Origin: Solwaraspora sp. WMMD792
GTDB lineage: Bacteria; Actinomycetota; Actinomycetes; Mycobacteriales; Micromonosporaceae
NCBI RefSeq assembly: GCF_029626105.1
Contig: NZ_JARUBH010000009.1
Coordinates: 62,001 to 126,000, forward strand
Reading direction: 5' to 3'
DNA: 64,000 bases
Made by a program: the position numbers and the translations under genes. This document shows positions 55,165 through 64,000 of the stretch, piece after piece. The notes beneath the pieces were generated by a model, which had not been told where the DNA came from, did not search any database, and was given only the letters and a program-made list of their open reading frames with translations. Position 1 is the stretch's first letter. Every line of letters begins with the position of its first letter.

Positions 55165-56394
55165 TCATTCGGGTCGGGCCGCGACGGCCGGCAGCTCGCC
55201 GCCGGCCAGTCGCAGCCGCAGCGGGTCGCCGGCGGCGACGTCGGCGGGGGAGCGGACCACCGTGCCGGCGGCGTCCTGCACGATCGCGTACCCCCGGTCG
55301 AGGGTCGCGGCCGGTGACAGCGCGCGCAGCCGGGCCAACGTGTGTCCCAGCTCGGCGGTGCCGGCGGACAACCGGTGCGCCAGGCAGCGGGTGGCCCGGT
55401 CCCGCAGCGCGTCGACCTCGCCGGCCCGCCCGTCCAACAGCACCTGTGGCCGGGCGAGCACCGGCCGGGACCGGATCATCTCCAGCCGGTGCGTCTCCCG
55501 GTCGAGCAGACCGGTCACCGCCCGGTCCAGCCGGTGCCGGGCCAGGGCGATCAGCCGTAGCTCCTCGGCCAGATCGGGCACCAGCCGTTTGCCGGCGTCG
55601 GTCGGCGTGGACGCCCGGACGTCGGCCACGTAGTCGAGCAGCGGTGTGTCCGTCTCGTGACCGACGGCGCTGACCACCGGGGTGCGGCAGCCGAACACCG
55701 CCCGGCACAGCGCCTCGTCGGAGAACGGCAGCAGGTCCTCGACGCTGCCGCCGCCCCGGGCGATGACGATCACGTCGATCGACGGATCCGCGTCGAGCAC
55801 CGCCAGCGCGTCGATCATCTGGGGCACCGCGCCGGAGCCCTGCACGGCCACGTTGACCACCCGGAAGTCGACCGCCGGCCAGCGTCGGCGGGCGTTGGTC
55901 AGCACGTCCCGCTCGGCGGCCGACGCCCGGCCGGTGATCAGCCCGATCCGCTGCGGCAGGAACGGCGGGCGGCGCTTGCGGGCCCGGTCGAACAATCCCT
56001 CGGCGGCCAGCAGCTTCTTCAGCTTCTCCAGCCGGGCCAGCAGCTCACCGAGGCCGACCTGGCGGATCTCGTCGGCGCGCAGGCTGAGCGTGCCCCGGGC
56101 CGGGTAGAACTCCGGCTTGGCGCGCAGCACCACCCGGGCGCCGTCGGTCAGCTCCGGCGCGCCGAGGTCGAGCACGTCACGGTTGGTGGTGATGGTCAGG
56201 CTGAGATCGGCCGACGGGTCACGCAGGGTCAGGAACACCGTGGTCGCGCCGGGCCGCCGGCTGATCTGCGCGACCTGCCCGTCGACCCACACCCAGCCGA
56301 GCCGGCCGATCCAGGCGCTGATCTTCTGGCTGACCACCCGGACCGGCCACGGCTCGTCCGCGCTGCTGCGCGGCGTCGCGTCGGTGTCGGTCAC
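55165..56394 (-). CDS. xseA: Exodeoxyribonuclease VII large subunit
   Basis: 409 residues. N-terminal OB fold ([25 protein letters not shown]), catalytic core with [72 protein letters not shown], and a C-terminal segment RGYAIV. Degrades single-stranded DNA from both ends. GTG 56394 is fixed by TACCCT on the minus strand (56406-56401), six bases upstream. Divergent from ispH, as in mycobacteria. Confidence 0.95.
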   Translation of the reverse strand: MTDTDATPRSSADEPWPVRVVSQKISAWIGRLGWVWVDGQVAQISRRPGATTVFLTLRDPSADLSLTITTNRDVLDLGAPELTDGARVVLRAKPEFYPARGTLSLRADEIRQVGLGELLARLEKLKKLLAAEGLFDRARKRRPPFLPQRIGLITGRASAAERDVLTNARRRWPAVDFRVVNVAVQGSGAVPQMIDALAVLDADPSIDVIVIARGGGSVEDLLPFSDEALCRAVFGCRTPVVSAVGHETDTPLLDYVADVRASTPTDAGKRLVPDLAEELRLIALARHRLDRAVTGLLDRETHRLEMIRSRPVLARPQVLLDGRAGEVDALRDRATRCLAHRLSAGTAELGHTLARLRALSPAATLDRGYAIVQDAAGTVVRSPADVAAGDPLRLRLAGGELPAVAARPE

Positions 56395-56400
56395 CCGGCA

Positions 56401-56406
56401 AGGGTA
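56401..56406 (-). promoter_or_regulatory. Leaderless-type -10 box of xseA
   Basis: TACCCT on the minus strand, six bases before GTG 56394. It selects this start within a frame that stays open to 56589. Confidence 0.5.
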
Positions 56407-56536
56407 CGGGCGGGCGGTGACACCATCGCCGCTCGCCCCGCCGGTCGGCGAATGCCGGTCGGCCCCGGTCAGCCCCGGTCGGTCCCGCCGGTCGGCCACG
56501 CTGCCGTCGTGGTCCACGGCACGTAGACTCGGCCGG

Positions 56537-57544
56537 GTGAGCGAGCCTGACGCGAAACCGGTCCACCGCAAGCGGGTGCTGCTGGCCAACCCCCGTGGCT
56601 ACTGTGCCGGCGTCGACCGCGCGGTGCAGACCGTCGAGGAGGCGCTGAAGCTGTACGGCGCCCCGGTCTACGTACGCAAGCAGATCGTGCACAACAAGCA
56701 TGTGGTTTCGACCCTGGAGGCCAAGGGCGCGATCTTCGTCGAGGAGAACGAGGAGGTCCCGCACGGCTCGACCGTGGTCTTCTCCGCGCACGGCGTCGCC
56801 CCCGAGGTGCACCGGCAGGCGAAGGCCCGCTCGTTGAAGGCGATCGACGCCACCTGCCCGCTGGTGACCAAGGTCCACCAGGAGGCCCGCCGGTACGCCG
56901 CGCAGGACTACGACATCCTGCTGATCGGCCACGAGGGCCACGAGGAGGTGGTCGGCACCTCCGGCGAGGCCCCGGCGCACATCCAACTGGTCGACGGCCC
57001 GGACGACGCCGACAAGATCACCGTACGGGACCCGGACAAGGTGGTCTGGCTGTCGCAGACCACCTTGTCGGTCGACGAGACCATGGAGACGGTCGCCCGC
57101 CTCAAGCGACGGCTGCCGATGCTGCAGTCGCCGCCGACCGACGACATCTGCTACGCCACCCAGAACCGCCAGCAGGTGATCAAGCAGATCGGGGCCGAGT
57201 GCGACGTGGTGCTGGTGGTGGGTTCCCGTAACTCGTCCAACTCGGTGCGGCTGGTCGAGGTGGCGATCGACGCCGGGGCCCGCGCCGGCTACCTGATCGA
57301 CTTCGCCCACGAGATCGACGACGCCTGGCTGGCCGACGCGACCACCGTCGGTCTGACCTCCGGTGCCAGCGTTCCCGACGAACTGGTGCACCAGGTGGTC
57401 GACCACCTCGCCGCACGGGGTTTCACCGACGTCGAGCAGGTCACCACGGTCGAGGAGACGATCACCTTCTCGCTGCCGTCGGAGCTGCGCCGGGACATGA
57501 AGGCAGCGGCGGCGGGAACGGACGTCCCGGCCACCGCGTCCTAG
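56537..57544 (+). CDS. ispH: 4-hydroxy-3-methylbut-2-enyl diphosphate reductase
   Basis: 335 residues. Last enzyme of the MEP pathway, giving IPP and DMAPP. The three [4Fe-4S] cysteines are Cys23 ([12 protein letters not shown]), Cys107 ([11 protein letters not shown]) and Cys205 ([11 protein letters not shown]); substrate His and Glu in QIVHNKHVV and [11 protein letters not shown] start, TAGACT (56524-56529) seven bases upstream, so leaderless. Supplies the prenyl synthase encoded at 40732. Divergent from xseA. Confidence 0.97.
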   Translation: MSEPDAKPVHRKRVLLANPRGYCAGVDRAVQTVEEALKLYGAPVYVRKQIVHNKHVVSTLEAKGAIFVEENEEVPHGSTVVFSAHGVAPEVHRQAKARSLKAIDATCPLVTKVHQEARRYAAQDYDILLIGHEGHEEVVGTSGEAPAHIQLVDGPDDADKITVRDPDKVVWLSQTTLSVDETMETVARLKRRLPMLQSPPTDDICYATQNRQQVIKQIGAECDVVLVVGSRNSSNSVRLVEVAIDAGARAGYLIDFAHEIDDAWLADATTVGLTSGASVPDELVHQVVDHLAARGFTDVEQVTTVEETITFSLPSELRRDMKAAAAGTDVPATAS

Positions 57545-57549
57545 CCGGT

Positions 57550-58014
57550 ATGAGAGTCACTCGGATCGGCGTACCCCTGTTGCTGACCTGCCTGGCGCTG
57601 CCGGCGTGCGGCACCGGTGAACCCACCACCGAGCCCGACCCCGACCCGGTGCCGACCGTGACGGTCGCGCCGTCCACGCCGCCGGCAGCCGAATCACCGA
57701 GCGGAGGTGCCACGGTGAGCACAGCACCGCAGACCCCTGGACCGCCCGAAGACCTGCCCACGTCGGTGCCGGGGGGCACCCCGGGGCCGGGAAAGTCGCC
57801 CGGGTCGTCGCGGCCGATGACCCTGACCGGCACCGTCGAGGCCGGGGTGGAGAACGACTGCTACCTGCTCGACGGCTATCTGCTGGTCGGCGGCTCGCGT
57901 GACCTGATCCGTCCGGGTGCCCGGCTGAGCGTCACCGGTCACGTCCAGGCCGACCTGATGACCACCTGCCAGCAGGGCACCCCGTTCATGGTGCAGCGGG
58001 TCGAGCCCGCCTGA
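57550..58014 (+). CDS. Lipoprotein, function unknown
   Basis: 154 residues. Signal peptide with lipobox LALPAC at about 16-21, then a Pro/Thr/Ser-rich linker (about 22-90) and a small domain (TLTGTVEAGVENDCYLLDGYLLVGG..RPGARLSVTGHV..TTCQQGTPF) with two cysteines, likely an OB-like fold. It begins five bases after the ispH stop. No known function. Confidence 0.8.
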   Translation: MRVTRIGVPLLLTCLALPACGTGEPTTEPDPDPVPTVTVAPSTPPAAESPSGGATVSTAPQTPGPPEDLPTSVPGGTPGPGKSPGSSRPMTLTGTVEAGVENDCYLLDGYLLVGGSRDLIRPGARLSVTGHVQADLMTTCQQGTPFMVQRVEPA

Positions 58015-58103
58015 CCGGCGGCGCGACCACCGACCCTGACCCGCGCCGGCCATCGACCCTGGCGCCCGCGCCGGTGCCGCTGCCGGTGCTCGCAGGACAC
58101 AGC

Positions 58104-58138
58104 GAAGGGGCCCACCCCGACTCGGGGTGGGCCCCTTC
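58104..58138. terminator. Bidirectional terminator between lipoprotein and subtilisin genes
   Basis: A 15-bp perfect stem GAAGGGGCCCACCCC (58104-58118) with 58124-58138, loop GACTC. One of the strongest hairpins in the window; it lies between two converging genes. Confidence 0.93.
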
Positions 58139-58163
58139 TGCCGTCGTACGGCTGAGCCGACGG

Positions 58164-61100
58164 TCAGCTCACCGAGCTGACCGAGACCCCGCCGCGGCCG
58201 ACGACCGCACCCTGGTCGGTGACGACGAGCATCTCACCGAACAGCTCCCGGCCCGCCTCCGGAGTGGCGTCCACCGTGACGCTGCCGCTGAGCGTGGCGC
58301 TGGCGCCGTTGGCCAGCTCCGTCGAGCCCGATTCGACCGAGATGGTGCCCAACCCGGTCGAGTAGAACACGTCCAGGTAGTCGTACTCGGTGGTGCCGGC
58401 CGGCACCGAGTACCCGTCGACCTCGATGTCGTAGACACCGGGTGCCGGGTTGTTGATCGTGACAGCCTCCTCGGAGTCGCCGTCGGCGGTGTACGCGATC
58501 AGCGAACCGCCCCGGTAGACGAACAGGTCCAGGTCGGCACTGAGATCGCTGGTGTTGCCGATCTTCGCGAACAGCTGGGTCGCCCCGGCCGGGACCGTCA
58601 CCTGGAAGGTCTGCACCTCCAGGTCGGCGATGGTCGGCCGGTCGCTGTTCGCCGAGCCGAGCGAGCCGCCCTGCCCGGAGACCATCACCGGGCCGAAGGT
58701 GTTCTCCACCGTCCAGCTGAGCGGGGTGGGCTCACCGAGGGTGACGTCTTCGAGCACCGTGGTGGCCGGGTCGACGGTGACGCCCTGCACCTGGGCGGTC
58801 AACTCGAACGGGTTCTGCAGCATCGGCGAGGTCCGCCGCGACTCCACCTCGATCTCCCAGACCCCCGGCAGCGGGTTCTGGTAGTCCCGCTCCTCCGGCT
58901 TGCACAGGCTCGGGTCGGAGAAGTTGGTGTAGCAGCGCAGACTGCTGGAGCTCTCCAGCGGTACGCCGTACGGGTCGATAGCGATGAACCGGGTCTGCGA
59001 ACCGTCCGCGATGCCCGACAGGTTGACCTGCAGCGCCGTCGCGCCTTCCGGCACCGTGACGAAGTACGACGTGTACGCGTTACGCGCCACCTTGCCGGAG
59101 GTGCTGAACTCGTACTCCGGGCTGGTCATCGCGGTCGACGCCACCACGGTGTTCATGATCTCGAAGTCGACCGTGGCGGTGAACGGGTTGTCCACCCGGA
59201 GGATGGCGCTGTGCACGCCGGCGTCCGGGGTGGCCCGAACGTTGAACGTGACGGCCTCGTTCAGCGGCAGCACCACCTGGCCGGGGGCGGCGAAGGTGCC
59301 GTCGTTGCCGACCCACTTGAGCTTGTGCAGCAGGTCGACGTCCGGGCCGCTGGTCCGGGTGATGGTGACCGGGTAGGACTTGAACTGGCCCGGCCGGTGA
59401 CCACCGGCGTCGGCGGCGCACCGGTTGTAGACGCCGGTGCCCTCGTTCGGGGTGGCCAGGTACTCCGAGATCGGGGTGCAGACCGGAGCGGTGACGTCGT
59501 AGCCGTTGACCTCGATGCCCTCGCGCAGCAGCTTCCAGGTGTCGGCCACGTGCAGCATGCCGTTGCCCTGCTCGTGGGCGGAGGCACCGTTGATCCAGCG
59601 GGCACCGCTGTACAGCGCCCGACGCAGCTGCATCGGGGTGACGTCGAGATCCTTGGCCTTGACGCCCGACATCAGCAGGGCGACCGCGCCGGTGGCCTGC
59701 GGGGCGGCCATCGACGTGCCGTTGTACATGGCGTAGCCGGGCGGCAGCGGGTAGCCGGCCTCGGGGACCGGGTCGCCCTCCTCCCAGCCGGCAACGGTGG
59801 AGATGGCCGAGCCGGGGGCACTGATGCTCGGCTTGAACCCGCCGTCCTCGGCCGGACCGCGCGACGAGAACGGGAACAGCGAGTTGCGGGTACGCACCTC
59901 GGAGCCGTAGTTGGCGGCCCAGGTCTCCCGGCTCACGCTCGCGGCGACGCTGACCACGCTGGAGGCCACCGACGGGTCACCGATGGTGTTGGTGCCCGGG
60001 CCGGAGTTGCCGGCGGAGATGAACATCTGCACGCCGTACACGTCGATCAGGATGTTGTACAGCTCGGCGCGGGCGTTGTTGCCGTCGTTGAGCGCCGGCA
60101 GACCACCGATCGACATGTTGATGATGTCGACGCCCCGGTTGATCACCAGGTCGACCATGCCGTCGGTCAACGCGGCCGCGGTGCAGCCGCCAGCGAAGGT
60201 GCAGGCCCGCGAGGAGACCAGCTTGGCGCCGGGCGCGGCGCCGTCGAAGTCCTCGTTGCCCAGCATGTCGTTGGCGGCCACGATGCCCGCCACGTGGGTG
60301 CCGTGCGACGACGAGATCAGGCCGATGTTGACGTAGTCGATCAGCCCGGGGCCGCCGACCGGAGCGGTGTCGACGTCGGTGCGGAACTCGACGACGAACG
60401 GCACCTGCTCGGCGATCGGGGTCGCCGGGTCGTCCGTGCCGAAGTGGCCGATGTCGAAGTTCTCCTGGTACGGGCGCATCACCGGCTCGTCGGTGAAGTC
60501 GAAGTCCTGGTCGACGTCGACCCGTACGTCGTTGGTGGCCGGGTCGTACAGAATGCCGAACCGGTCGCTGGTGTCGCCGTCGCGGTTGACGTCACCGTCG
60601 GCCGCCCCGCCAGCGGTGATCGACTCCGAGAACAGGTTGATCATGTAGTCGCCGGCCGGCGCGGACCAGCTGACCCCGGCGTAGCTGAAGCTCGGGCCGC
60701 TCACGCTGGTGAGCATCGGCCGCCAGCTGCCGTCGTTCTCGTACACCGGGTCGATGGGGGTGACCCAGTCGATGACCTTCCGCTCCCCGGTGGTGGTGGT
60801 CTGCAGCGCCGGGTGGTCCAGGTCGATCCCGGAGTCCATGATGCCCACGACGACGTTGCGGCCGTCCCAGCGCGGGTGGCTCTTCTTGAACGAGACCGCG
60901 CCGGTCTCGCTGGTCGGCATGTAGGGGTTGACCGCTCCGGTGTCCGGCCCCGGGCCGGTCGCCGCGATCGCCACGGAGGAAGCCGCCGCCATGCTCTCCG
61001 GTGCCGGGTCCGGCATCGGGATCGTCTCGTTCAGGTCGACCGCCGAGACGCCGGGCAGCTTCGACGCCGCGACGACGTTCTTGACCGGGACGCGGGCCCG

Positions 61101-61421
61101 GACGTAGCCGACCTCGTCGACCTGGTTGCCGATCACGCCGCCGAGCTTCTTCAGCTCGGCCGCGACCTTCGGCGCCGCGCCCTGCTCGGTGGCGACCAGC
61201 AGGGTGACACTCTGCTCGCTCTTCGCCTCCGCCTCGGCGAGCAGGTCGAGATCGTGCGACCCCAACGTATCGGTAGGGGTGTCCTTCAGTACGTCGGCCT
61301 TGGTCGACGGGTTGGCGCTCGCGGTGGACGCACCACCCGCCAGCGTCACGGCACCGGCCACCATGACGGATGCCAGGAGCGCGGCAGAGGTTCGCCGTCT
61401 CCAGATGCGGGGTTTACTCAC
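58164..61421 (-). CDS. Secreted subtilisin-like serine protease (S8) with C-terminal beta domains
   Basis: 1085 residues from GTG 61421, chosen for GGAGGAAGAG upstream and the signal peptide that follows (RRRTSAALLASVMVAGAVTLAGG...ASA). I9-like propeptide about 70-135; catalytic Asp196 (GIMDSGID), His373 (SSHGTHVAG), oxyanion Asn472 (SAGNSG) and Ser570 (NGTSMAAPQA). An insert of about 120 residues with Asp-rich GDVNRDGDTSDRFG (probable calcium loop) lies between Asp and His. The last 500 residues hold PPC-like beta domains, including a repeated VPAGATQL/VPEGATAL motif. Probably a housekeeping or nutrient-acquiring exoprotease. Candidate promoter: TTGACA (61596-61591) and TTCACT (61573-61568), spacer 17. 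Confidence 0.93.
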   Translation of the reverse strand: MSKPRIWRRRTSAALLASVMVAGAVTLAGGASTASANPSTKADVLKDTPTDTLGSHDLDLLAEAEAKSEQSVTLLVATEQGAAPKVAAELKKLGGVIGNQVDEVGYVRARVPVKNVVAASKLPGVSAVDLNETIPMPDPAPESMAAASSVAIAATGPGPDTGAVNPYMPTSETGAVSFKKSHPRWDGRNVVVGIMDSGIDLDHPALQTTTTGERKVIDWVTPIDPVYENDGSWRPMLTSVSGPSFSYAGVSWSAPAGDYMINLFSESITAGGAADGDVNRDGDTSDRFGILYDPATNDVRVDVDQDFDFTDEPVMRPYQENFDIGHFGTDDPATPIAEQVPFVVEFRTDVDTAPVGGPGLIDYVNIGLISSSHGTHVAGIVAANDMLGNEDFDGAAPGAKLVSSRACTFAGGCTAAALTDGMVDLVINRGVDIINMSIGGLPALNDGNNARAELYNILIDVYGVQMFISAGNSGPGTNTIGDPSVASSVVSVAASVSRETWAANYGSEVRTRNSLFPFSSRGPAEDGGFKPSISAPGSAISTVAGWEEGDPVPEAGYPLPPGYAMYNGTSMAAPQATGAVALLMSGVKAKDLDVTPMQLRRALYSGARWINGASAHEQGNGMLHVADTWKLLREGIEVNGYDVTAPVCTPISEYLATPNEGTGVYNRCAADAGGHRPGQFKSYPVTITRTSGPDVDLLHKLKWVGNDGTFAAPGQVVLPLNEAVTFNVRATPDAGVHSAILRVDNPFTATVDFEIMNTVVASTAMTSPEYEFSTSGKVARNAYTSYFVTVPEGATALQVNLSGIADGSQTRFIAIDPYGVPLESSSSLRCYTNFSDPSLCKPEERDYQNPLPGVWEIEVESRRTSPMLQNPFELTAQVQGVTVDPATTVLEDVTLGEPTPLSWTVENTFGPVMVSGQGGSLGSANSDRPTIADLEVQTFQVTVPAGATQLFAKIGNTSDLSADLDLFVYRGGSLIAYTADGDSEEAVTINNPAPGVYDIEVDGYSVPAGTTEYDYLDVFYSTGLGTISVESGSTELANGASATLSGSVTVDATPEAGRELFGEMLVVTDQGAVVGRGGVSVSSVS

Positions 61422-61613
61422 GTTCTCTTCCTCCGGAAGAACTGGGCCCTGTGGTGCAGGGCACGTGTGACCGCATCCTTTGTGTTCCGGTGGATCGCTG
61501 TCACTACCTAGCCAAGCGTTGTGACCAGCCCGTGACATGCACTTCCCTGAATGGGTGGCGTGGTCGTAGTGAAATGCCTGCAATGAGTAATGTCAATCCG
61601 GGGTTTTCCCAGC

Positions 61614-62831
61614 TCAACTGGTCCACTCGGGACGTGTCCGATGCGCCCGGTCGTCGCCGGTCGACGGCGTTTCCAACTCCGGCGCCTGCACCTGACGGGG
61701 TGCCACTTCCACCTGTGGCGGTGACGTCAGATCCGTGCCGGAAACCCCGAGATCGGCGAGTTTGCGCGCACTCACCAGGACCCGCCCTTCCAACGATCCC
61801 ACCGCCCGGTTGTACGCGGTGACCGCGCCCCCCAACGCGTTGCCCAGTTTCGTGACATGCTCGCCCAGCGTGGCCAGCCGCCCGTACAGTTCACGGGCCA
61901 GCCCGTGCACCGCCACCGCGTTACGGGCCAGCGCCTCCTGCCGCCACGAGTACGCCACCGTGCGCAGCAGGGCCACCAGCGTCGCCGGAGTGGCCAGCAC
62001 GATGTCCCGGCTGAACGCGTGTTCCAGCAGAGTCGGGTCGCGCTGCAACGCGGCGTCCAGGAACGAATCGGCCGGTACGAACAGCACCACGAACTCCGGC
62101 GTCTGATCGAACGCGGACCAGTACTGCTTCGCGGCGAGCGCGTCCACATGGGTCCGCAGCTGCCGGGCGTGGCTGTCCAGGTGCTGATCCCGGCTGCGCT
62201 CCTCGCGAGCCTCCATCGCGGACAGATAGCCGTCGAACGGTGCCTTGGCGTCGACCACCACGCTGCGCCCGCCGTGCAGCCGTACCACCAGGTCCGGACG
62301 GACTGTCTGCTGCTCGGTCCGCGCGGTCACCTGCTCGGCGAAGTCGCAGTGCTCCAGCATCCCGGCCGCCTCGACGATGCGCCGCAGCTGGTGCTCCCCC
62401 CACCGGCCACGCACCTGCGGCGCGCGCAGCGCCGCGACCAGCTGTTTGGTCTCGGTACGCAGCTCAGCGGAGACCCCGCCCATCGCCCGGACCTGCTCAC
62501 GCAGCTCGGCGTACGCGTCGACCCGGTCGTGCTCCAGCTCGGCCACCCGCTGCTCGTAGCGGCGCAGCGCGTCGTGCAGCGGAGCCACCGCCCGCGCCAC
62601 CGCCTCCTGCGACTGGGCGGTCGCCTCGTACGACAGCGCCCGCATCGACTGCTCCAGCCGGCCCTCGCCGTCGCGGGTGGCGCGCAGCGTCGCGTCCAGT
62701 CGGGCGATCTCGGTCGCCGACCGGGCCCGGGCGGCCAGCCAGCCGAGCGCCGCGCCGCAACCGAGACAGACGACCACCACCACTACCGTCGCGACATCCA
62801 CGCCGGAAAGCATGTCAAACAGGTACGCCAC
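61614..62831 (-). CDS. rmuC: RmuC-family DNA recombination protein
   Basis: 405 residues. N-terminal transmembrane helix (VATVVVVVVCLGCGAALGWLAA), coiled coil (about 35-130), then the RmuC nuclease-like domain: RGRWGEHQLRRIVEAAGM, VRPDLVVRLHGGRSVVVDAKAPFDGYL, and PEFVVLFVPADSFLDAAL. The tail is Pro/Glu-rich. In E. coli RmuC limits inversions at short repeats. GTG 62831 is used; ATG 62813 is an alternative start, and no clear ribosome site decides. Confidence 0.9.
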   Translation of the reverse strand: MAYLFDMLSGVDVATVVVVVVCLGCGAALGWLAARARSATEIARLDATLRATRDGEGRLEQSMRALSYEATAQSQEAVARAVAPLHDALRRYEQRVAELEHDRVDAYAELREQVRAMGGVSAELRTETKQLVAALRAPQVRGRWGEHQLRRIVEAAGMLEHCDFAEQVTARTEQQTVRPDLVVRLHGGRSVVVDAKAPFDGYLSAMEAREERSRDQHLDSHARQLRTHVDALAAKQYWSAFDQTPEFVVLFVPADSFLDAALQRDPTLLEHAFSRDIVLATPATLVALLRTVAYSWRQEALARNAVAVHGLARELYGRLATLGEHVTKLGNALGGAVTAYNRAVGSLEGRVLVSARKLADLGVSGTDLTSPPQVEVAPRQVQAPELETPSTGDDRAHRTRPEWTS

Positions 62832-62902
62832 CCGCCCGCCGACGCCCGGTCACCGGCCGTCGTTGTGGCTGGTGGTGGATCAGTGCGGCTACCGTCGTAG
62901 CC

Positions 62903-63673
62903 ATGGAATTTCTTCTGCTCCTGGTCTTGGTGGCGTTGTTCGCCGGCGGCCTGCTGTGGTGGCGGGGGGAGAGCACCGCCCGCAAGGAGCGGGCGCTGGC
63001 CGACGCCCGGGCCGAGGCACAGCGCTGGTACGAGCGCCTCGGCGGCCAGGTGATGAACCTGCACGGCGACCAGCCGGCGGTCCGGCAGTCGCTGCTCGAC
63101 GCCGGCGAGCGCTACACCGCGGCCGGCTCCCAGCTGGAGCAGGCTCGCAGCGTCAAGCAGTTCGAGCTGGCCCGGGAGACCGCCCTGGAAGGCCTGGCCT
63201 ACGTCCGGGCGGCCCGGGTGGCGCTCGGCATCGACCCCGGCCCCGAGCTGCCCCCGCTGGCCGCCGCCCGCGGCGCCGGGCAGCTGACCAAGGAGCGGGA
63301 GGTCGACGTCCAGGGGCAGACCTTCCGGGCCGGGCCCAACCCGGGCCCGCAGACGCCGCACTACTACCCGGGCGGCTACCACCAGGGTCGGCCGGTGCCC
63401 GCCGGCTGGTACTCGCAACCGCTGTGGAAGCCGGCGTTGGCCGGGGCGGCCGGCGCGATCGGCGGCATGCTGGTCTTCAGCGCGTTGTTCTCCCCGGCGT
63501 TCGGCGACCCCGGTTACGACGCCGGGTACGCCGCCGGTCTGGAGGACGGCGGCGCCGGTGACGAGGACTTCTCCGGCGGGGAGGACTTCTCCGGTGGCGA
63601 GGATTTCGGTGGCGGCGACTTCGGCGGTGGGGATTTCGGTGGCGGCGACTTCGGCGGGTTCGGGGATTTCTGA
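62903..63673 (+). CDS. Membrane protein with coiled coil and Gly-Asp-Phe repeat tail, function unknown
   Basis: 256 residues. N-terminal transmembrane helix (FLLLLVLVALFAGGLLWW), a helical region (about 25-110), a Pro/Gly/Tyr-rich segment, a second hydrophobic segment (PALAGAAGAIGGMLVFSALF), and a C-terminal tail of EDFSGG and GGGDF repeats. ATG with TACCGT seven bases upstream, hence leaderless. Conserved of unknown function in related actinobacteria as far as I recall. Divergent from rmuC. Confidence 0.8.
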   Translation: MEFLLLLVLVALFAGGLLWWRGESTARKERALADARAEAQRWYERLGGQVMNLHGDQPAVRQSLLDAGERYTAAGSQLEQARSVKQFELARETALEGLAYVRAARVALGIDPGPELPPLAAARGAGQLTKEREVDVQGQTFRAGPNPGPQTPHYYPGGYHQGRPVPAGWYSQPLWKPALAGAAGAIGGMLVFSALFSPAFGDPGYDAGYAAGLEDGGAGDEDFSGGEDFSGGEDFGGGDFGGGDFGGGDFGGFGDF

Positions 63674-63733
63674 CCTTCGGAAGTAGGGCTACCCGGATGG
63701 TCCGCCGACCGGTGAGCGGGCAGGCTCGTCACC

Positions 63734-64000
63734 GTGGACACCAAGCGACAGATTCAGCGCGGCTGGCTCGCCGGTCTCGGCGCGGCGGCCCTGGCCACCG
63801 GGGCGGCGACCGCCGCCGCCCAGTCGTCCGGGCGGTTCCACTGGTGGGCCGGCTTCGTCCTGGTACCCGGCGCGTTGATCGCCGCCGCCGGTGGCCCGCT
63901 ACTGGCCCGCGGTGGCGGCCGGGCCTTCGGTGGGTACGTCATCGCCGGCATCGGCGCGATCGTCTTCACGGTGGGTGCGCTGCTCATGCTGGGACTGATG
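63734..64000 (+). CDS. Small membrane protein, 3' end outside window
   Basis: The frame is open from GTG 63734 to the window edge (89 codons). Three hydrophobic segments (LAGLGAAALATGAATAAA, WWAGFVLVPGALIAAAGGPLL, GYVIAGIGAIVFTVGALLML). GTG has CAGGCT seven bases upstream, a variant of the leaderless box. It lies 60 bases after the repeat-tail gene. No family recognised. Confidence 0.6.
   Translation, partial: MDTKRQIQRGWLAGLGAAALATGAATAAAQSSGRFHWWAGFVLVPGALIAAAGGPLLARGGGRAFGGYVIAGIGAIVFTVGALLMLGLM

Overview
The window is a GC-rich actinobacterial chromosome segment, most likely from a Micromonosporaceae member (Micromonospora or a close relative). This is inferred from GTG starts, very high GC, many leaderless-type -10 boxes and gene order; no rRNA or tRNA gene is present to confirm it. 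Two stretches match Mycobacterium tuberculosis gene order as I remember it. GtrA / bPH / birA / accD5 / accE5 / maf / accA3 corresponds to Rv3277-Rv3285, and short-chain Z-prenyl synthase / phoH2 / glpX / DUF4245 / xseB / xseA / ispH corresponds to Rv1086-Rv1110.

Positions 1-20950 are an accessory polymorphic-toxin locus. Two giant tandem Rhs/YD-repeat proteins (the first cut by the window edge) each carry three LamG-like modules, with a ricin-B lectin embedded in the second LamG. Each ends in a Hint autoprotease domain and a 153-residue ADP-ribosyltransferase-fold toxin of DUF3990 type. An intact small immunity candidate follows toxin 1. Only a deleted, frameshifted remnant of such a gene follows toxin 2, and its 3' end forms a terminator stem with the end of the next gene.

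Positions 20965-34482 hold an acyl-CoA carboxylase neighbourhood: accA (biotin carboxylase plus BCCP), accE, accD and the biotin ligase birA. Interspersed are a PadR regulator with a drug-efflux-type ABC pair, an O-methyltransferase, Maf, a membrane Ser/Thr kinase and an M50-type protease. GCTTGATC elements flank the accA -10 box and sit inside the ABC promoter, which suggests shared control by the PadR protein.

Positions 34538-46419 contain a MaoC-like hydratase, two GtrA flippase-like proteins, GTP-PEP carboxykinase with an upstream Crp-like site, a geranylgeranyl-reductase-like flavoprotein beside a Z-prenyl diphosphate synthase, trehalose-6-phosphate phosphatase, a divergent XRE-regulator locus of unknown role, and a PIN-PhoH (phoH2) gene with an overlapping leaderless upstream ORF.

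Positions 46420-64000 contain a transglycosylase-like exported protein behind a Crp-like site and a nested RNA hairpin, a rhomboid protease, glpX, and DUF4245. Next comes a GntR-linked operon of two biuret-hydrolase-like isochorismatases plus an AtzH-like protein. A pectate lyase has a LacI-type palindrome at its predicted start site. The window ends with xseAB, ispH, a lipoprotein, a secreted subtilisin, RmuC and two membrane proteins of unknown function. No tRNA, rRNA, CRISPR array, insertion sequence or replication origin was recognised.
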